Positions 53,913 to 63,753 are shown, numbered from the stretch's first letter. The stretch: 64,000 nt of DNA from Streptomyces sp. NBC_00425 (GCF_036030735.1 NZ_CP107928.1:6138001-6202000), one strand, 5' to 3'. The notes: generated by a model not told the origin, from the letters alone. Numbers and translations: made by a program.

Positions 53913-55801
53913 CGGCGCAGACCTCGACGACGCGGCTGACGGTCGCCCAGGCGCTGGTGCGCTTCCTCGCCGCCCAGCACACCGAGCGCGACGGCGTACG
54001 GCAGCGGCTGATCGGCGCGACCTGGGGCATCTTCGGCCACGGCAACGTCGCCGGCCTCGGCCAGGCGCTGGTCGAGTACGGCGACGAGATGCCGTTCCAC
54101 CAGGGCCGCAACGAGCAGTCGATGGTCCACGCGGCCGTCGGCTACGCCCGCCAGTCGAACCGGCTGTCCACCCACGCGGTGACGACGTCGATCGGCCCCG
54201 GCGCGACCAACCTGGTCACCGGCGCGGCCCTCGCCACCGTCAACCGGCTGCCGGTCCTGCTGCTGCCCGGCGACGTCTTCGCCACCCGGGTCGCCGACCC
54301 GGTGCTCCAGCAGCTCGAAGTCCCCTACGCGGGCGATGTGTCGGTCAACGACTGCCTGCGCCCGGTGTCGAAGTACTTCGACCGGATCACCCGCCCGGAG
54401 GCGCTGATCCCGGCGGCGCTGCAGGCGATGCGCGTTCTCACCGACCCGGTGGAGACCGGCGCGGTCACCCTCGCCCTGCCGCAGGACGTCCAGGCCGAGG
54501 CCTACGACTGGCCCGAGGAGTTCTTCGCCGAGCGCGTCTGGGCGGTCCGCCGCCCGGGCGCCGACCCCGTCGAACTCGCCGAGGCCGTACGGGCGATCCT
54601 GTCGGCCGAACGCCCCCTGGTCATCGCGGGCGGCGGCGTCCACCACAGCCGCGCCGAGGAGGCCCTCGCCGAGTTCGCCGAGGCCACCGGCATCCCGGTC
54701 GCCTCCACCCAGGCCGGCAAGGGCTCGCTGCGCCACGACCACCCGCAGGATGTGGGCGGCGTCGGCCACACGGGCACCGCGACCGCCGACGAGCTGGCCC
54801 GCACGGCGGACCTGATCATCGGCGTGGGCACCCGCTACACCGACTTCACGACCGCCTCCAACACCCTGTTCGCGGGTGACGGCGTCCGCTTCGTCAACCT
54901 CAACATCGCCTCCTTCGACGGCCACAAGCTCGCCGGCCTGCCCCTCGTGGCGGACGCCCGCAGCGGCCTCGGCGAGCTGACCGAGGCCCTGCGTCTGCAC
55001 GGACACCGGGTCGCGGACGTCCACGTCACCGCGTACTCCGAGGACAAGGAACGCTGGGAGCAGCGCGTCGACGCCTGTTACGAGGCCGACGAGCCCGACG
55101 TCCGCCCGACCCAGCCGCAGGTGCTCGGCGCGCTGGACGCCCTCGTCGACGAGTCGGACGTGATCATCAACGCGGCCGGTTCGCTCCCCGGCGACCTGCA
55201 CAAACTGTGGCGGACGCGCTCCCGGGACCAGTACCACCTGGAGTACGGCTACTCCTGCATGGGGTACGAGATCCCGGCCGCGATCGGTGTGAAACTGGCC
55301 GCACCGGAGCGCAACGTCTGGGCGCTGGTCGGCGACGGCACGTACCTGATGATGCCGACGGAGATCGTGACGGCCGTGCAGGAGGGGATCGCGATCAAGA
55401 TCCTGCTCGTGCAGAACCACGGCTACGCCTCGATCGGCGGTCTGTCGGAGTCGGTGGGCGGCGAGCGCTTCGGCACGGCCTACCGCTACACCGCCGACGA
55501 CGGCACCTTCACCGGCGCCCCGCTGCCCGTCGACCTGGCCGCCAACGTGGCCAGCCTCGGCATGCGCGTGCTGCGCGCGAAGACCGTCCGCGAACTGCGC
55601 GAAGCCCTCGCCGAGGCGCGCCGCGCCGACACTCCCACATGTGTCTACGTCGAGACCGAAACGGCCGACACTGTGTCGGGCCCGCCGCCCGCGCAGGCCT
55701 GGTGGGATGTACCTGTGGCCGAGACCGCGACGCGACCGTCCGCGGTGAAGGCACGTGAGCTGTACGAACGGCACGTCTCTACCCGACGCCGCCATCTGTG
55801 A
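53909..55801 (+). CDS. iolD: 3D-(3,5/4)-trihydroxycyclohexane-1,2-dione hydrolase
   Basis: 630 residues, ThDP-dependent. GIFGHGNVAGLGQAL, FHQGRNEQSMVHAAVGYARQ with the activating Glu, SIGPGATNLVTGAALATVN, and in the C-terminal domain LVGDGTYLMMPTEIVTAVQ ... VQNHGYASIGGLSES are IolD-specific. Opens the cyclohexane ring of the inositol-derived diketone. Followed by mmsA after 14 bp. Confidence 0.95.
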   Translation: MTAQTSTTRLTVAQALVRFLAAQHTERDGVRQRLIGATWGIFGHGNVAGLGQALVEYGDEMPFHQGRNEQSMVHAAVGYARQSNRLSTHAVTTSIGPGATNLVTGAALATVNRLPVLLLPGDVFATRVADPVLQQLEVPYAGDVSVNDCLRPVSKYFDRITRPEALIPAALQAMRVLTDPVETGAVTLALPQDVQAEAYDWPEEFFAERVWAVRRPGADPVELAEAVRAILSAERPLVIAGGGVHHSRAEEALAEFAEATGIPVASTQAGKGSLRHDHPQDVGGVGHTGTATADELARTADLIIGVGTRYTDFTTASNTLFAGDGVRFVNLNIASFDGHKLAGLPLVADARSGLGELTEALRLHGHRVADVHVTAYSEDKERWEQRVDACYEADEPDVRPTQPQVLGALDALVDESDVIINAAGSLPGDLHKLWRTRSRDQYHLEYGYSCMGYEIPAAIGVKLAAPERNVWALVGDGTYLMMPTEIVTAVQEGIAIKILLVQNHGYASIGGLSESVGGERFGTAYRYTADDGTFTGAPLPVDLAANVASLGMRVLRAKTVRELREALAEARRADTPTCVYVETETADTVSGPPPAQAWWDVPVAETATRPSAVKARELYERHVSTRRRHL

Positions 55802-55815
55802 AGGAGCACTCGGTC

Positions 55816-57318
55816 ATGACGAAGATCGTCAACCACTGGATCGGCGGCAAGACCGTCGAGGGCGCGTCGGGTTCGTACGGGCCGGTCACCGACCCCGCGA
55901 CCGGCGCCGTCACCACGAAGGTCGCGTTCGCCTCGGTGGACGAGGTCGACTCCGCGGTCGCGGCCGCGAAGGACGCCTACGCCACCTGGGGCACCTCCTC
56001 GCTGGCCAGGCGGAGCACCGTCCTGTTCGCGTTCCGGGCGCTGCTCGACGCGAACCGGGACGCGATCGCCGAACTGATCACCGCCGAGCACGGCAAGGTG
56101 CACAGCGACGCGCTCGGCGAGGTCGCGCGCGGCCTGGAGATCGTGGACCTGGCCTGCGGGATCACCGTGCAGCTGAAGGGCGAGCTGTCGACCGAGGTCG
56201 CCAGCCGGGTCGACGTCGCGTCCATCCGCCAGCCCCTCGGCGTCGTCGCGGGCATCACGCCGTTCAACTTCCCGGCGATGGTCCCGATGTGGATGTTCCC
56301 GATCGCGATCGCCTGCGGCAACACGTTCGTGCTGAAGCCGTCCGAGAAGGACCCGTCGGCCTCGCTGAAGATCGCCGAGCTGCTGTCCGAGGCCGGTCTC
56401 CCGGACGGCGTGTTCAACGTCGTGCAGGGCGACAAGGTGGCCGTGGACCGTCTCCTGGAGCACCCTGACGTCAAGGCCGTGTCCTTCGTCGGCTCCACGC
56501 CGATCGCCCGCTACATCCACACCACCGCCTCCGCGAACGGCAAGCGCGTCCAGGCGCTGGGCGGCGCGAAGAACCACATGCTGGTCCTGCCCGACGCGGA
56601 CCTGGACGCGGCCGCCGACGCCGCCGTCTCCGCCGCGTACGGCTCGGCGGGCGAGCGCTGCATGGCCATCTCCGCGGTCGTCGCCGTCGGCGCGATCGGC
56701 GACGAGCTGGTGGAGAAGATCCGCGAGCGCGCCGAGAAGATCAAGATCGGTCCCGGCAACGACCCGACGAGCGAGATGGGCCCGCTCATCACGGCCGTCC
56801 ACCGCGACAAGGTGGCGTCCTACGTGACGGGCGCGGCGGCCGAGGGCGCCGAGGTGATCCTCGACGGCACCGGGTACACCGTCGAGGGCTACGAGGACGG
56901 CCACTGGATCGGCATCTCGTTGCTGGACCGGGTGCCGACCACCGCGAAGGCCTACCAGGACGAGATCTTCGGACCGGTGCTGACCGTGCTGCGCGTCGAC
57001 ACCTACGACGAGGGCATCGCCCTCATCAACGCCTCGCCGTTCGGCAACGGCACCGCGATCTTCACCCGGGACGGCGGCGCGGCCCGTCGCTTCCAGCTGG
57101 AGGTCGAGGCGGGCATGGTCGGCGTGAACGTCCCGATCCCGGTCCCCGTCGGCTACCACAGCTTCGGCGGCTGGAAGGACTCGCTCTTCGGCGACCACCA
57201 CATCTACGGCAACGACGGCACGCACTTCTACACCCGCGGCAAGGTCGTCACCACCCGCTGGCCCGACCCGGCCGACGCCCCGGCGGGCGTGGACCTGGGC
57301 TTCCCCCGCAACCACTGA
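55816..57318 (+). CDS. mmsA: Methylmalonate-semialdehyde dehydrogenase (acylating)
   Basis: 500 residues, the expected length. VAGITPFNFPAMVPMWMFPIA, SFVGSTPIARYI, GAKNHMLVLPDAD and the nucleophile Cys282 in GSAGERCMAIS, with DEIFGPVLTVLR later, identify the CoA-dependent MmsA/IolA group. Oxidises malonic (inositol pathway) or methylmalonic (valine pathway) semialdehyde to acetyl- or propionyl-CoA. AAGGAG nine bases before the ATG decides the start. Last gene of the inositol operon, closed by a 19-bp stem. Confidence 0.95.
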   Translation: MTKIVNHWIGGKTVEGASGSYGPVTDPATGAVTTKVAFASVDEVDSAVAAAKDAYATWGTSSLARRSTVLFAFRALLDANRDAIAELITAEHGKVHSDALGEVARGLEIVDLACGITVQLKGELSTEVASRVDVASIRQPLGVVAGITPFNFPAMVPMWMFPIAIACGNTFVLKPSEKDPSASLKIAELLSEAGLPDGVFNVVQGDKVAVDRLLEHPDVKAVSFVGSTPIARYIHTTASANGKRVQALGGAKNHMLVLPDADLDAAADAAVSAAYGSAGERCMAISAVVAVGAIGDELVEKIRERAEKIKIGPGNDPTSEMGPLITAVHRDKVASYVTGAAAEGAEVILDGTGYTVEGYEDGHWIGISLLDRVPTTAKAYQDEIFGPVLTVLRVDTYDEGIALINASPFGNGTAIFTRDGGAARRFQLEVEAGMVGVNVPIPVPVGYHSFGGWKDSLFGDHHIYGNDGTHFYTRGKVVTTRWPDPADAPAGVDLGFPRNH

Positions 57319-57325
57319 TACCGCA

Positions 57326-57369
57326 CACGGCGACGCCCTGCCCCGTCCGGGGGGCAGGGCGTCGCCGTG
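57326..57369. terminator. Strong bidirectional hairpin after mmsA
   Basis: CACGGCGACGCCCTGCCCC (57326-57344) pairs perfectly over 19 bp with 57351-57369 around GTCCGG. It sits between the convergent mmsA and lipoprotein genes. Confidence 0.92.
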
Positions 57370-57409
57370 CGTCGGCCGCCGGGCGTGGACCCCGGCCGTG
57401 GCGTGGACG

Positions 57410-58264
57410 TCAGCCGGTGGTGGAGCCGGCGCCGGTGCCCCCGCCCGCCGCCTTGATCGCCTCGGTGAGGTCGCCGGTCTGCGCGGCCGGCGGCGCCTTG
57501 ACCGGGGCCGTCTGGCCGAACTTCTCGAAGTCCATGGTGACCTTCATGGCGCCGATCTCCTGGATCATGCGGACCGGCAGGTCCTTGGGGCCGACCCACA
57601 CCTCCATGGTGATCGAGGTGGCGCCGCCGGTGAGCGAGCCGAAGAGGTTGTCCTTGTCGCCGTAGGCCTTCTTGAACTTGCCCATCCCGGCCTGGTCGAT
57701 GACGGCCCGGTAGTGCGTGGTGGTCTTGCCGTTGATCTTCTCCGAGCCGAGGTTCTCGACGTCGTCCGCGTACTTCAGGCCCTTCATGGACGCCGACGGG
57801 CTGCCGTTGCTGCCGCTGAGCGCCTGCGCGCCCTGCTTGCCGAAGACGGCCGAGCTGTCGATCTTCATCCACTCCTTGCCCTTGAGAGGGCCGGCGGCCT
57901 GCGGGTCGACGTCGTAGTAGTACGCGCCGTCCACGAAGAGCATGCGCGTCTTCGGAGCGTCCTGCAGCTGCTGCAGCTGCGCGGCCGCGGTGTCCATCAG
58001 GACGTCGAACGCGTACCCGTCGCCCCAGGAGTAGGTGCCCTCCATGGCGACCGGAGCGCCGGCGCCCATGGAGGTGGTCATCTTCACCTCGGCCGAACCG
58101 AGCTGCTCGGTGCGGTCGGTCGCCCGGCCGAGCGCCGCCATGATCGCGTCCGTGCCGTCCACGGCCTTGGCCGCGTCCTTGGCGGTCTCGCTGCCGCACC
58201 CGGCCGTCGTGACCAGGGCCGCCAGAGTGACCGCCGTCCAGGCCCCCGCGTACTTCGCCTTCAT
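57410..58264 (-). CDS. Lipoprotein of the LppX/LprG-like type
   Basis: 284 residues. Lipobox near residue 23 (AALVTTAGCGSE) with Cys23 as the lipid anchor. The rest is a beta-sheet-rich cup of the LppX/LprAFG type: ATDRTEQLGSAEVKMTT, FVDGAYYYDVD, INGKTTTHYRAVIDQ and MEVWVGPKDLPVRM are recurrent segments. May carry a lipid or act as an envelope sensor; unproven. Convergent with mmsA, divergent from the hydrolase-ABC fusion. Confidence 0.78.
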   Translation of the reverse strand: MKAKYAGAWTAVTLAALVTTAGCGSETAKDAAKAVDGTDAIMAALGRATDRTEQLGSAEVKMTTSMGAGAPVAMEGTYSWGDGYAFDVLMDTAAAQLQQLQDAPKTRMLFVDGAYYYDVDPQAAGPLKGKEWMKIDSSAVFGKQGAQALSGSNGSPSASMKGLKYADDVENLGSEKINGKTTTHYRAVIDQAGMGKFKKAYGDKDNLFGSLTGGATSITMEVWVGPKDLPVRMIQEIGAMKVTMDFEKFGQTAPVKAPPAAQTGDLTEAIKAAGGGTGAGSTTG

Positions 58265-58551
58265 GAGTCCCCACCCCTGTGCGTCGTCTGTGATCCCCGA
58301 ACCCTAAGGGGTCACACTGACACGTCCGGATGCCGGACGTCGCCCCACTTTCGCGCCGGGAGCCCCGCGGTTCCGGCGCCCGCCGAGCCACCCGATCGGC
58401 CGCACGGGAACCGACCCGGAGGACGGGCAGGACCGGCCCGCGTGTACCGCGTCCGCGGTATGCCACCACGGCCGCGTACGCCTCCGGGAGGTCGCCGAGT
58501 TCGGTCTGCGGTCGACAACTCCACGACAGGTTGACCCCGTACGGTTGAAGC

Positions 58552-61197
58552 ATGGATCTTCGACTGCCCGGTCTGCGAGGACCACGGCGGCCGCGACGGC
58601 TCCTCGCCGCCGCGGCCGCCGTGGTCGTACTCGCCGGTGCCGGTACCTGGACGGCCGTCGCCTCCGACGACGACACGCCCGCGGTGCGCCACGCCGACCG
58701 GGTCATGGCGGTGGACGGCGTACGCCTGGACACCTCCTACTTCACCGCCGGCGGCTCCGGCCGCCGCCCCGCCGTCCTCCTCGCGCACGGCTTCGGCGGC
58801 AGCAAGGACGACGTCCGGCAGCAGGCCGAGCAGCTCGCCCGCGACGGCTACGCCGTGCTCACCTGGTCCGCACGCGGCTTCGGCGAGTCCACCGGCCGGA
58901 TCGGGCTCAACGACCCGAAGGGCGAGGTCGCCGACGTCTCCCGGCTGATCGACTGGCTCGCGAAGCAGCCCGAGGTCCAGCTCGACAAGCCCGGCGACCC
59001 GCGCGTGGGCGTGGCCGGCGCCTCCTACGGCGGTGCGATCTCCCTGCTCGCCGCCGGACACGACGACCGGGTCGACGCCATCGCCCCCGCGATCACCTAC
59101 TGGAACCTCGCGGACGCCCTGTTCCCCGACGGCGTGTTCAAGAAGCTGTGGGCCGGCGTCTTCTTCAACACCGGCGGCGGCTCCGCCCGCTTCGAACCCG
59201 CGCTGGCCGCGATGTACGAGCGCGTCGCCGAGTCCGGCGTCCCGGACGCCGCCGCCCGCGCCCTGCTCGAGGAGCGCTCGCCGTCCGCCGTCGCCGACCG
59301 CATCAAGGTCCCCACCCTCCTCCTCCAGGGCCAGACCGACTCCCTCTTCACCCTCGCCCAGTCCGACGCCGCCGAGAAGGCGATCCGCAAGAACGGCGCG
59401 CCCGTCGACGTCGACTGGATCTCCGGCGGCCACGACGGCGGCGACATGGAAGCCTCGCGCGTCCAGGCCCGCGTCGCCTCCTGGTTCGACCGCTACCTCA
59501 AGGACGACAGGTCCGCCGACACCGGCCCGGCCTTCCGCGTCACCCGCACCGGAGGCATCGACTCCACCGACGGCGCAGCCCAGCTCCGGGGCGCCGGCGC
59601 GGACGCCTACCCCGGTCTGAGCCACGACGACCGCGCGTTCGCGCTCACCGGCCGCCGCGAGGAGCAGACCTTCGTCAACCCGCCCGGCGCCACCCCACCC
59701 GCCGTGTCCGCCCTGCCCGGCCTCGGCGGCGGCGGCCTCTCCCAGCTCTCCGCCCTCGGCGTCGGCGTCTCCCTCGACTTCCCCGGCCAGTACGCCGCCT
59801 TCGACTCCGCGCCGCTCGCCGACGACCTGCGGGTCACCGGCTCGCCGACGGTCACCGTCCATGTGAAGTCGACGACCGGCACCGCCGTCCTCTTCGCCAA
59901 GGTCTACGACGTCGGCGGCAGCGGCAGCCAGGTGCTGCCCTCCCAACTCGTCGCCCCGGTCCGCGTCGACGGCGCCGCGGCCGGCAAGGACGTCACGATC
60001 ACCCTCCCGGCGATCGACCACAAGGTCGAGGAAGGGCACCGGCTGCGCCTGGTCCTCGCCTCCACCGACCTCGGCTACGCCTCCCCGACGACCCCGGCGA
60101 CGTACACCGTGTCGATGAAGGGCGACCTGTCGGTCCCCACCGCCCCGGCCGTGACGACCGCCGCCGCACCGCTCCCGTCCTGGGTCTGGTGGCTCCCCCT
60201 CACCGGCGCGGCGCTCGCGCTCGCCCTGCTGCTGACGGCCCGCCGCCGCACCGCCGCACCCGCCCCCGACCCGGCGCTCGCCGAGGTCCCGCTGCGGATC
60301 ACCGACCTGAGCAAGAAGTACGCGAACGGCGACCGCTACAGCGTCCGTGAACTGTCCTTCCAGGTCGAGAAGGGCCAGGTCCTCGGACTGCTCGGCCCAA
60401 ACGGCGCCGGCAAGACGACGACCCTGCGCATGCTGATGGGCCTGATCACGCCCGACGGCGGCGAGATCCGCGTCTTCGGCCACGCCATCCGCCCGGGCGC
60501 CCCCGTGCTCTCCCGCGTCGGCTCCTTCGTCGAGGGCGCCGGCTTCCTGCCGCACCTCACCGGCCGGGAGAACCTCGAGCTGTACTGGCGGGCCACCGGC
60601 CGCCCGGCCGAGGACTCCCACCTCGACGAGGCCCTGGAGATCGCCGGCCTCGGCGACGCGCTCGCCCGCGCGGTGCGCACCTACTCCCAGGGCATGCGCC
60701 AGCGCCTCGCCATCGCCCAGGCCATGCTGGGCCTGCCGGACCTGCTCATCCTCGACGAGCCGACCAACGGCCTCGACCCGCCGCAGATCCGCGAGATGCG
60801 CGAGGTGATGATCCGCTACGCGGCGGCCGGCCGCACGGTGATCGTCTCCAGCCACCTCCTGGCGGAGGTCGAGCAGTCCTGCACCCACCTCGTGGTCATG
60901 GACCGCGGCCGGCTCGTGCAGGCAGGCCCGGTCGCCGAGATCGTCGGCTCCGGCGACACAATCCTCGTCGGCACCGCCGTCCCCGTTGACGAGCCGGTCG
61001 TCGAGAAGATCGCCGCGCTGCCCGGCGTGGCCTCCGCGCTCCCCGCCGACGACGGCCTGCTGATCCGGCTGGACGCCGACGGCACCGCCCGGCGCCTGAT
61101 CGCCGAGCTCGTCCGGCTCGACGTGCCGGTGACCTCGGTCGGCCCGCACCGCCGCCTGGAGGACGCCTTCCTCACCCTGATCGGAGGTTCCGCATGA
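58552..61197 (+). CDS. Exported S15-like hydrolase fused to an ABC transporter ATPase
   Basis: 881 residues in one frame. Membrane helix about 17-37; then an extracellular X-Pro dipeptidyl-peptidase/CocE-like hydrolase (LAHGFGGSKDD, nucleophile Ser158 in VGVAGASYGGAISL, Asp in QGQTDSLF, His in SGGHDGGDME) with the PepX_C jelly roll (VTGSPTVTVHV ... EEGHRLRLVLAS). A second helix (about 543-566) leads to a cytoplasmic ABC ATPase: GPNGAGKT at 615-622, YSQGMRQRL, and LDEPTNGLDPP with Asp735-Glu736. It overlaps the permease gene by ATGA. The fusion links substrate cleavage outside to transport; direction and substrate unknown. Confidence 0.88.
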   Translation: MDLRLPGLRGPRRPRRLLAAAAAVVVLAGAGTWTAVASDDDTPAVRHADRVMAVDGVRLDTSYFTAGGSGRRPAVLLAHGFGGSKDDVRQQAEQLARDGYAVLTWSARGFGESTGRIGLNDPKGEVADVSRLIDWLAKQPEVQLDKPGDPRVGVAGASYGGAISLLAAGHDDRVDAIAPAITYWNLADALFPDGVFKKLWAGVFFNTGGGSARFEPALAAMYERVAESGVPDAAARALLEERSPSAVADRIKVPTLLLQGQTDSLFTLAQSDAAEKAIRKNGAPVDVDWISGGHDGGDMEASRVQARVASWFDRYLKDDRSADTGPAFRVTRTGGIDSTDGAAQLRGAGADAYPGLSHDDRAFALTGRREEQTFVNPPGATPPAVSALPGLGGGGLSQLSALGVGVSLDFPGQYAAFDSAPLADDLRVTGSPTVTVHVKSTTGTAVLFAKVYDVGGSGSQVLPSQLVAPVRVDGAAAGKDVTITLPAIDHKVEEGHRLRLVLASTDLGYASPTTPATYTVSMKGDLSVPTAPAVTTAAAPLPSWVWWLPLTGAALALALLLTARRRTAAPAPDPALAEVPLRITDLSKKYANGDRYSVRELSFQVEKGQVLGLLGPNGAGKTTTLRMLMGLITPDGGEIRVFGHAIRPGAPVLSRVGSFVEGAGFLPHLTGRENLELYWRATGRPAEDSHLDEALEIAGLGDALARAVRTYSQGMRQRLAIAQAMLGLPDLLILDEPTNGLDPPQIREMREVMIRYAAAGRTVIVSSHLLAEVEQSCTHLVVMDRGRLVQAGPVAEIVGSGDTILVGTAVPVDEPVVEKIAALPGVASALPADDGLLIRLDADGTARRLIAELVRLDVPVTSVGPHRRLEDAFLTLIGGSA

Positions 61198-62048
61198 GCA
61201 CGCTCACCGAGGTCGCCTCCGGCTACCAGCCCGGCCGGACCCTGCCGCTGCGCGTCGAGCTGGTCCGCCAGCTCAAGCGCCGCCGCACGCTGATCATGGG
61301 CGGCATCCTCGCCGCCCTGCCGTTCGTCCTGCTCATCGCCTTCGCCATCGGCGGCGAGCCCGGCGGCCGCAACGACCAGGTGACCCTGATGGACACGGCG
61401 ACCGCCTCGGGCGCCAACTTCGCCGCGGTCAACCTGTTCGTGTCGGCGGGCTTCCTGCTCGTCATCCCGGTCGCCCTGTTCTGCGGGGACACCGTCGCCT
61501 CGGAGGCCGGCTGGTCCTCCCTGCGCTACCTCCTCGCCGCCCCCGTGCCCCGCGCCCGGCTGCTGTGGTCCAAGCTCGTCGTCGGCCTCGGCCTCAGCCT
61601 GGCCGCGATGGTCCTGCTGCCGGTCGTCGCCCTCGCGGTCGGCAGCGCGGCCTACGGCTGGGGCCCGCTGGAGCTGCCCACCGGCGGCGCGCTCGACCCG
61701 GGCACCGCCGCCCAGCGGCTGGTGGTCGTCGTCGGGTACGTCTTCGTCTCCCAACTGGTCACCGCGGGGCTTGCGTTCTGGCTCTCCACGAAGACGGACG
61801 CCCCCCTCGGCGCGGTCGGCGGCGCGGTCGGCCTGACCATCGTCGGCAACGTCCTGGACGCCGTCACCGCCCTCGGCGACTGGCGCGACTTCCTGCCGGC
61901 GCACTGGCAGTTCGCCTGGGCCGACGCCGTCCAGCCCACCCCCGAGTGGTCCGGCATGATCCAGGGCACCGCCGTCTCCGTGACCTACGCCCTGGTGCTG
62001 TTCGCCCTGGCCTTCCGCGGTTTCGCCCGCAAGGACGTCGTCTCCTAG
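61194..62048 (+). CDS. ABC-2 type transporter permease
   Basis: 284 residues, six predicted membrane segments (TLIMGGILAALPFVLLIAFA; NLFVSAGFLLVIPVALFCG; LVVGLGLSLAAMVLLPVVAL; VVVVGYVFVSQLVTAGLAFWL; GAVGGAVGLTIVGNVLDAV; TAVSVTYALVLFALAF). ASEAGWSSLRYLLAAPVPR is typical of ABC-2 exporters. Translationally coupled to the hydrolase-ATPase fusion, whose ATPase half it must dock with. Confidence 0.9.
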   Translation: MSTLTEVASGYQPGRTLPLRVELVRQLKRRRTLIMGGILAALPFVLLIAFAIGGEPGGRNDQVTLMDTATASGANFAAVNLFVSAGFLLVIPVALFCGDTVASEAGWSSLRYLLAAPVPRARLLWSKLVVGLGLSLAAMVLLPVVALAVGSAAYGWGPLELPTGGALDPGTAAQRLVVVVGYVFVSQLVTAGLAFWLSTKTDAPLGAVGGAVGLTIVGNVLDAVTALGDWRDFLPAHWQFAWADAVQPTPEWSGMIQGTAVSVTYALVLFALAFRGFARKDVVS

Positions 62049-62188
62049 GTCACCGCAGGGTCACCGGCCGGTCTCGGCGGCCCCCCGTCGTGCCCGGTTC
62101 GAGACGTATCCGCAACTCCCCGTGTCGCACGTTCCGGCCCCCTGTCCCGTCACAGTCACAGACGTCGACGGACACAGGGGGCACAGAC

Positions 62189-63691
62189 ATGAACAACCAT
62201 CGGGCACCGGCGCTGTTCGCCTTCATGGCGGCAGCCGCACTGCTGCTGACCGGCTGCGGCGGGGGCCAGGACTCCACCGGCGGCAAGGCCGCTGACGGAG
62301 CGGCCCGCAACAGCGACGCCTTCCCCGCGCCGAGCGCACCGCGCGCCGGCGAGGAGCGCGACGAGGGTGACGAGGGGCGCTCCGACCGCCTCTCCACCTT
62401 CGCCCTCGACGTGGACACCGCCTCCTACGGCTACGCCCGCCGCACCCTCGCCGAGGGCCGCCGCCCGGAGCCCGCCACCGTCCGCCCCGAGGAGTTCGTC
62501 AACAGCTTCCGCCAGGACTACGAACGCCCGGACGGCAACGGCTTCTCGGTCACCGTCGACGGCGCCCGCACCGGCGACGACGACTGGTCCCTGGTCCGCG
62601 TGGGCCTCGCCACCCGCACGGCCGCGCAACAGGGCGAGCGTCCGCCCGCCGCCCTCACCTTCGTCATCGACGTCTCAGGCTCGATGGGCGAACCCGGCCG
62701 TCTGGACCTCGCCAAGTCCTCCCTCGGCACGATGACCGACCGCCTGCGCGACGACGACTCCGTCGCCCTCGTCACCTTCAGCGGCGAGGCCGAGACCGTC
62801 CTGCCGATGACCCGCCTCGGCGGCCACCGCGGCCGTGTCCACGACGCCGTCGACGGCCTGGAACCCACCGACTCCACCAACCTCGGCGCCGGCGTCGAGA
62901 CCGGTTACGCCACCGCCGTGGAGGGACTGCGCAAGGGCGCCACCAACCGGGTCGTCCTGATCTCGGACGCCCTCGCCAACACCGGCGACACCGACGCCGA
63001 CGCGATCCTCGAGCGCATCGACACCGCCCGCCGCGAACACGGCGTCACCCTCTTCGGCGTCGGCGTCGGCAGCGACTACGGCGACGCCCTGATGGAACGC
63101 CTCGCCGACAAGGGCGACGGCCACACCGTCTACGTCTCGGACGAGACCGACGCCCGCAAGGTCTTCTGCGACGACCTCCCGCGCAACGTCGACCTGACCG
63201 CCCGCGACGCCAAGGCGCAGGTCGCCTTCGACCCCGACACCGTCGCCGGGTTCCGCCTCGTCGGCTACGACGACCGCCGGGTCGCCGACGACGACTTCCG
63301 CGACGACCGCGTCGACGGCGGAGAGGTCGGCCCCGGCCACACCGTCACCGCCCTCTACGCCGTGCGCGTCAAGCCCGGCGCCTCCGGACGCCTCGCCACG
63401 GCCACCGTCCGCTGGCTCGACCCCGAGACCCGCACCCCGCACGAGACCTCCGGCCGGCTGGAGACCGGCGCCCTGCACGACGACCTCGCCCGCGCCTCCG
63501 ACCGCTTCCGGGTCACGGCGACGGCCGCCTACTTCGCCGACGCCCTGCGCCGCCCGGAGACCCCGCTCCCGGACGCCCCCGACCTGACCGAACTGCAGGA
63601 AACAGCCCGCACGTTGGCGAAGAAGACCGAGGACGCGGACGTCACCGCCCTGGCCGACGCGATCGCCGACGCGAACCGCCTGGACCTGTAG
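62189..63691 (+). CDS. VWA-domain lipoprotein (YfbK-like)
   Basis: 500 residues. Lipobox LLLTGC with Cys23, a charged linker, then the YfbK-type N-domain (DRLSTFALDVDTASYGYARRTL, EEFVNSF) and a von Willebrand A domain with a full MIDAS: Asp161-Ser163-Ser165 in DVSGSMGE, DSTNLGAG and ISDALANTGD. The C-terminal part (about 340-500) is the YfbK tail. Surface-anchored metal-dependent adhesion or scaffold protein; partner unknown. GGGGG seven bases before the ATG. It lies 140 bp downstream of the ABC permease on the same strand. Confidence 0.87.
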   Translation: MNNHRAPALFAFMAAAALLLTGCGGGQDSTGGKAADGAARNSDAFPAPSAPRAGEERDEGDEGRSDRLSTFALDVDTASYGYARRTLAEGRRPEPATVRPEEFVNSFRQDYERPDGNGFSVTVDGARTGDDDWSLVRVGLATRTAAQQGERPPAALTFVIDVSGSMGEPGRLDLAKSSLGTMTDRLRDDDSVALVTFSGEAETVLPMTRLGGHRGRVHDAVDGLEPTDSTNLGAGVETGYATAVEGLRKGATNRVVLISDALANTGDTDADAILERIDTARREHGVTLFGVGVGSDYGDALMERLADKGDGHTVYVSDETDARKVFCDDLPRNVDLTARDAKAQVAFDPDTVAGFRLVGYDDRRVADDDFRDDRVDGGEVGPGHTVTALYAVRVKPGASGRLATATVRWLDPETRTPHETSGRLETGALHDDLARASDRFRVTATAAYFADALRRPETPLPDAPDLTELQETARTLAKKTEDADVTALADAIADANRLDL

Positions 63692-63753
63692 GAGGTCCCG
63701 TCCGGACGCCCGGACGTCCGTCTGTGCCCCGCGCACCGCGGGCGGCACACGAA

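Noticed and set aside
49094..57318. AraC protein as regulator of the inositol genes
   Set aside because: Adjacency is the only support; the dyad at the iolC promoter looks like a GntR-type site instead.
58312..61149. A 945-codon open frame antisense to the hydrolase-ABC fusion
   Set aside because: The sense strand has catalytic and Walker motifs; the antisense product is low-complexity Gly/Val/Arg.
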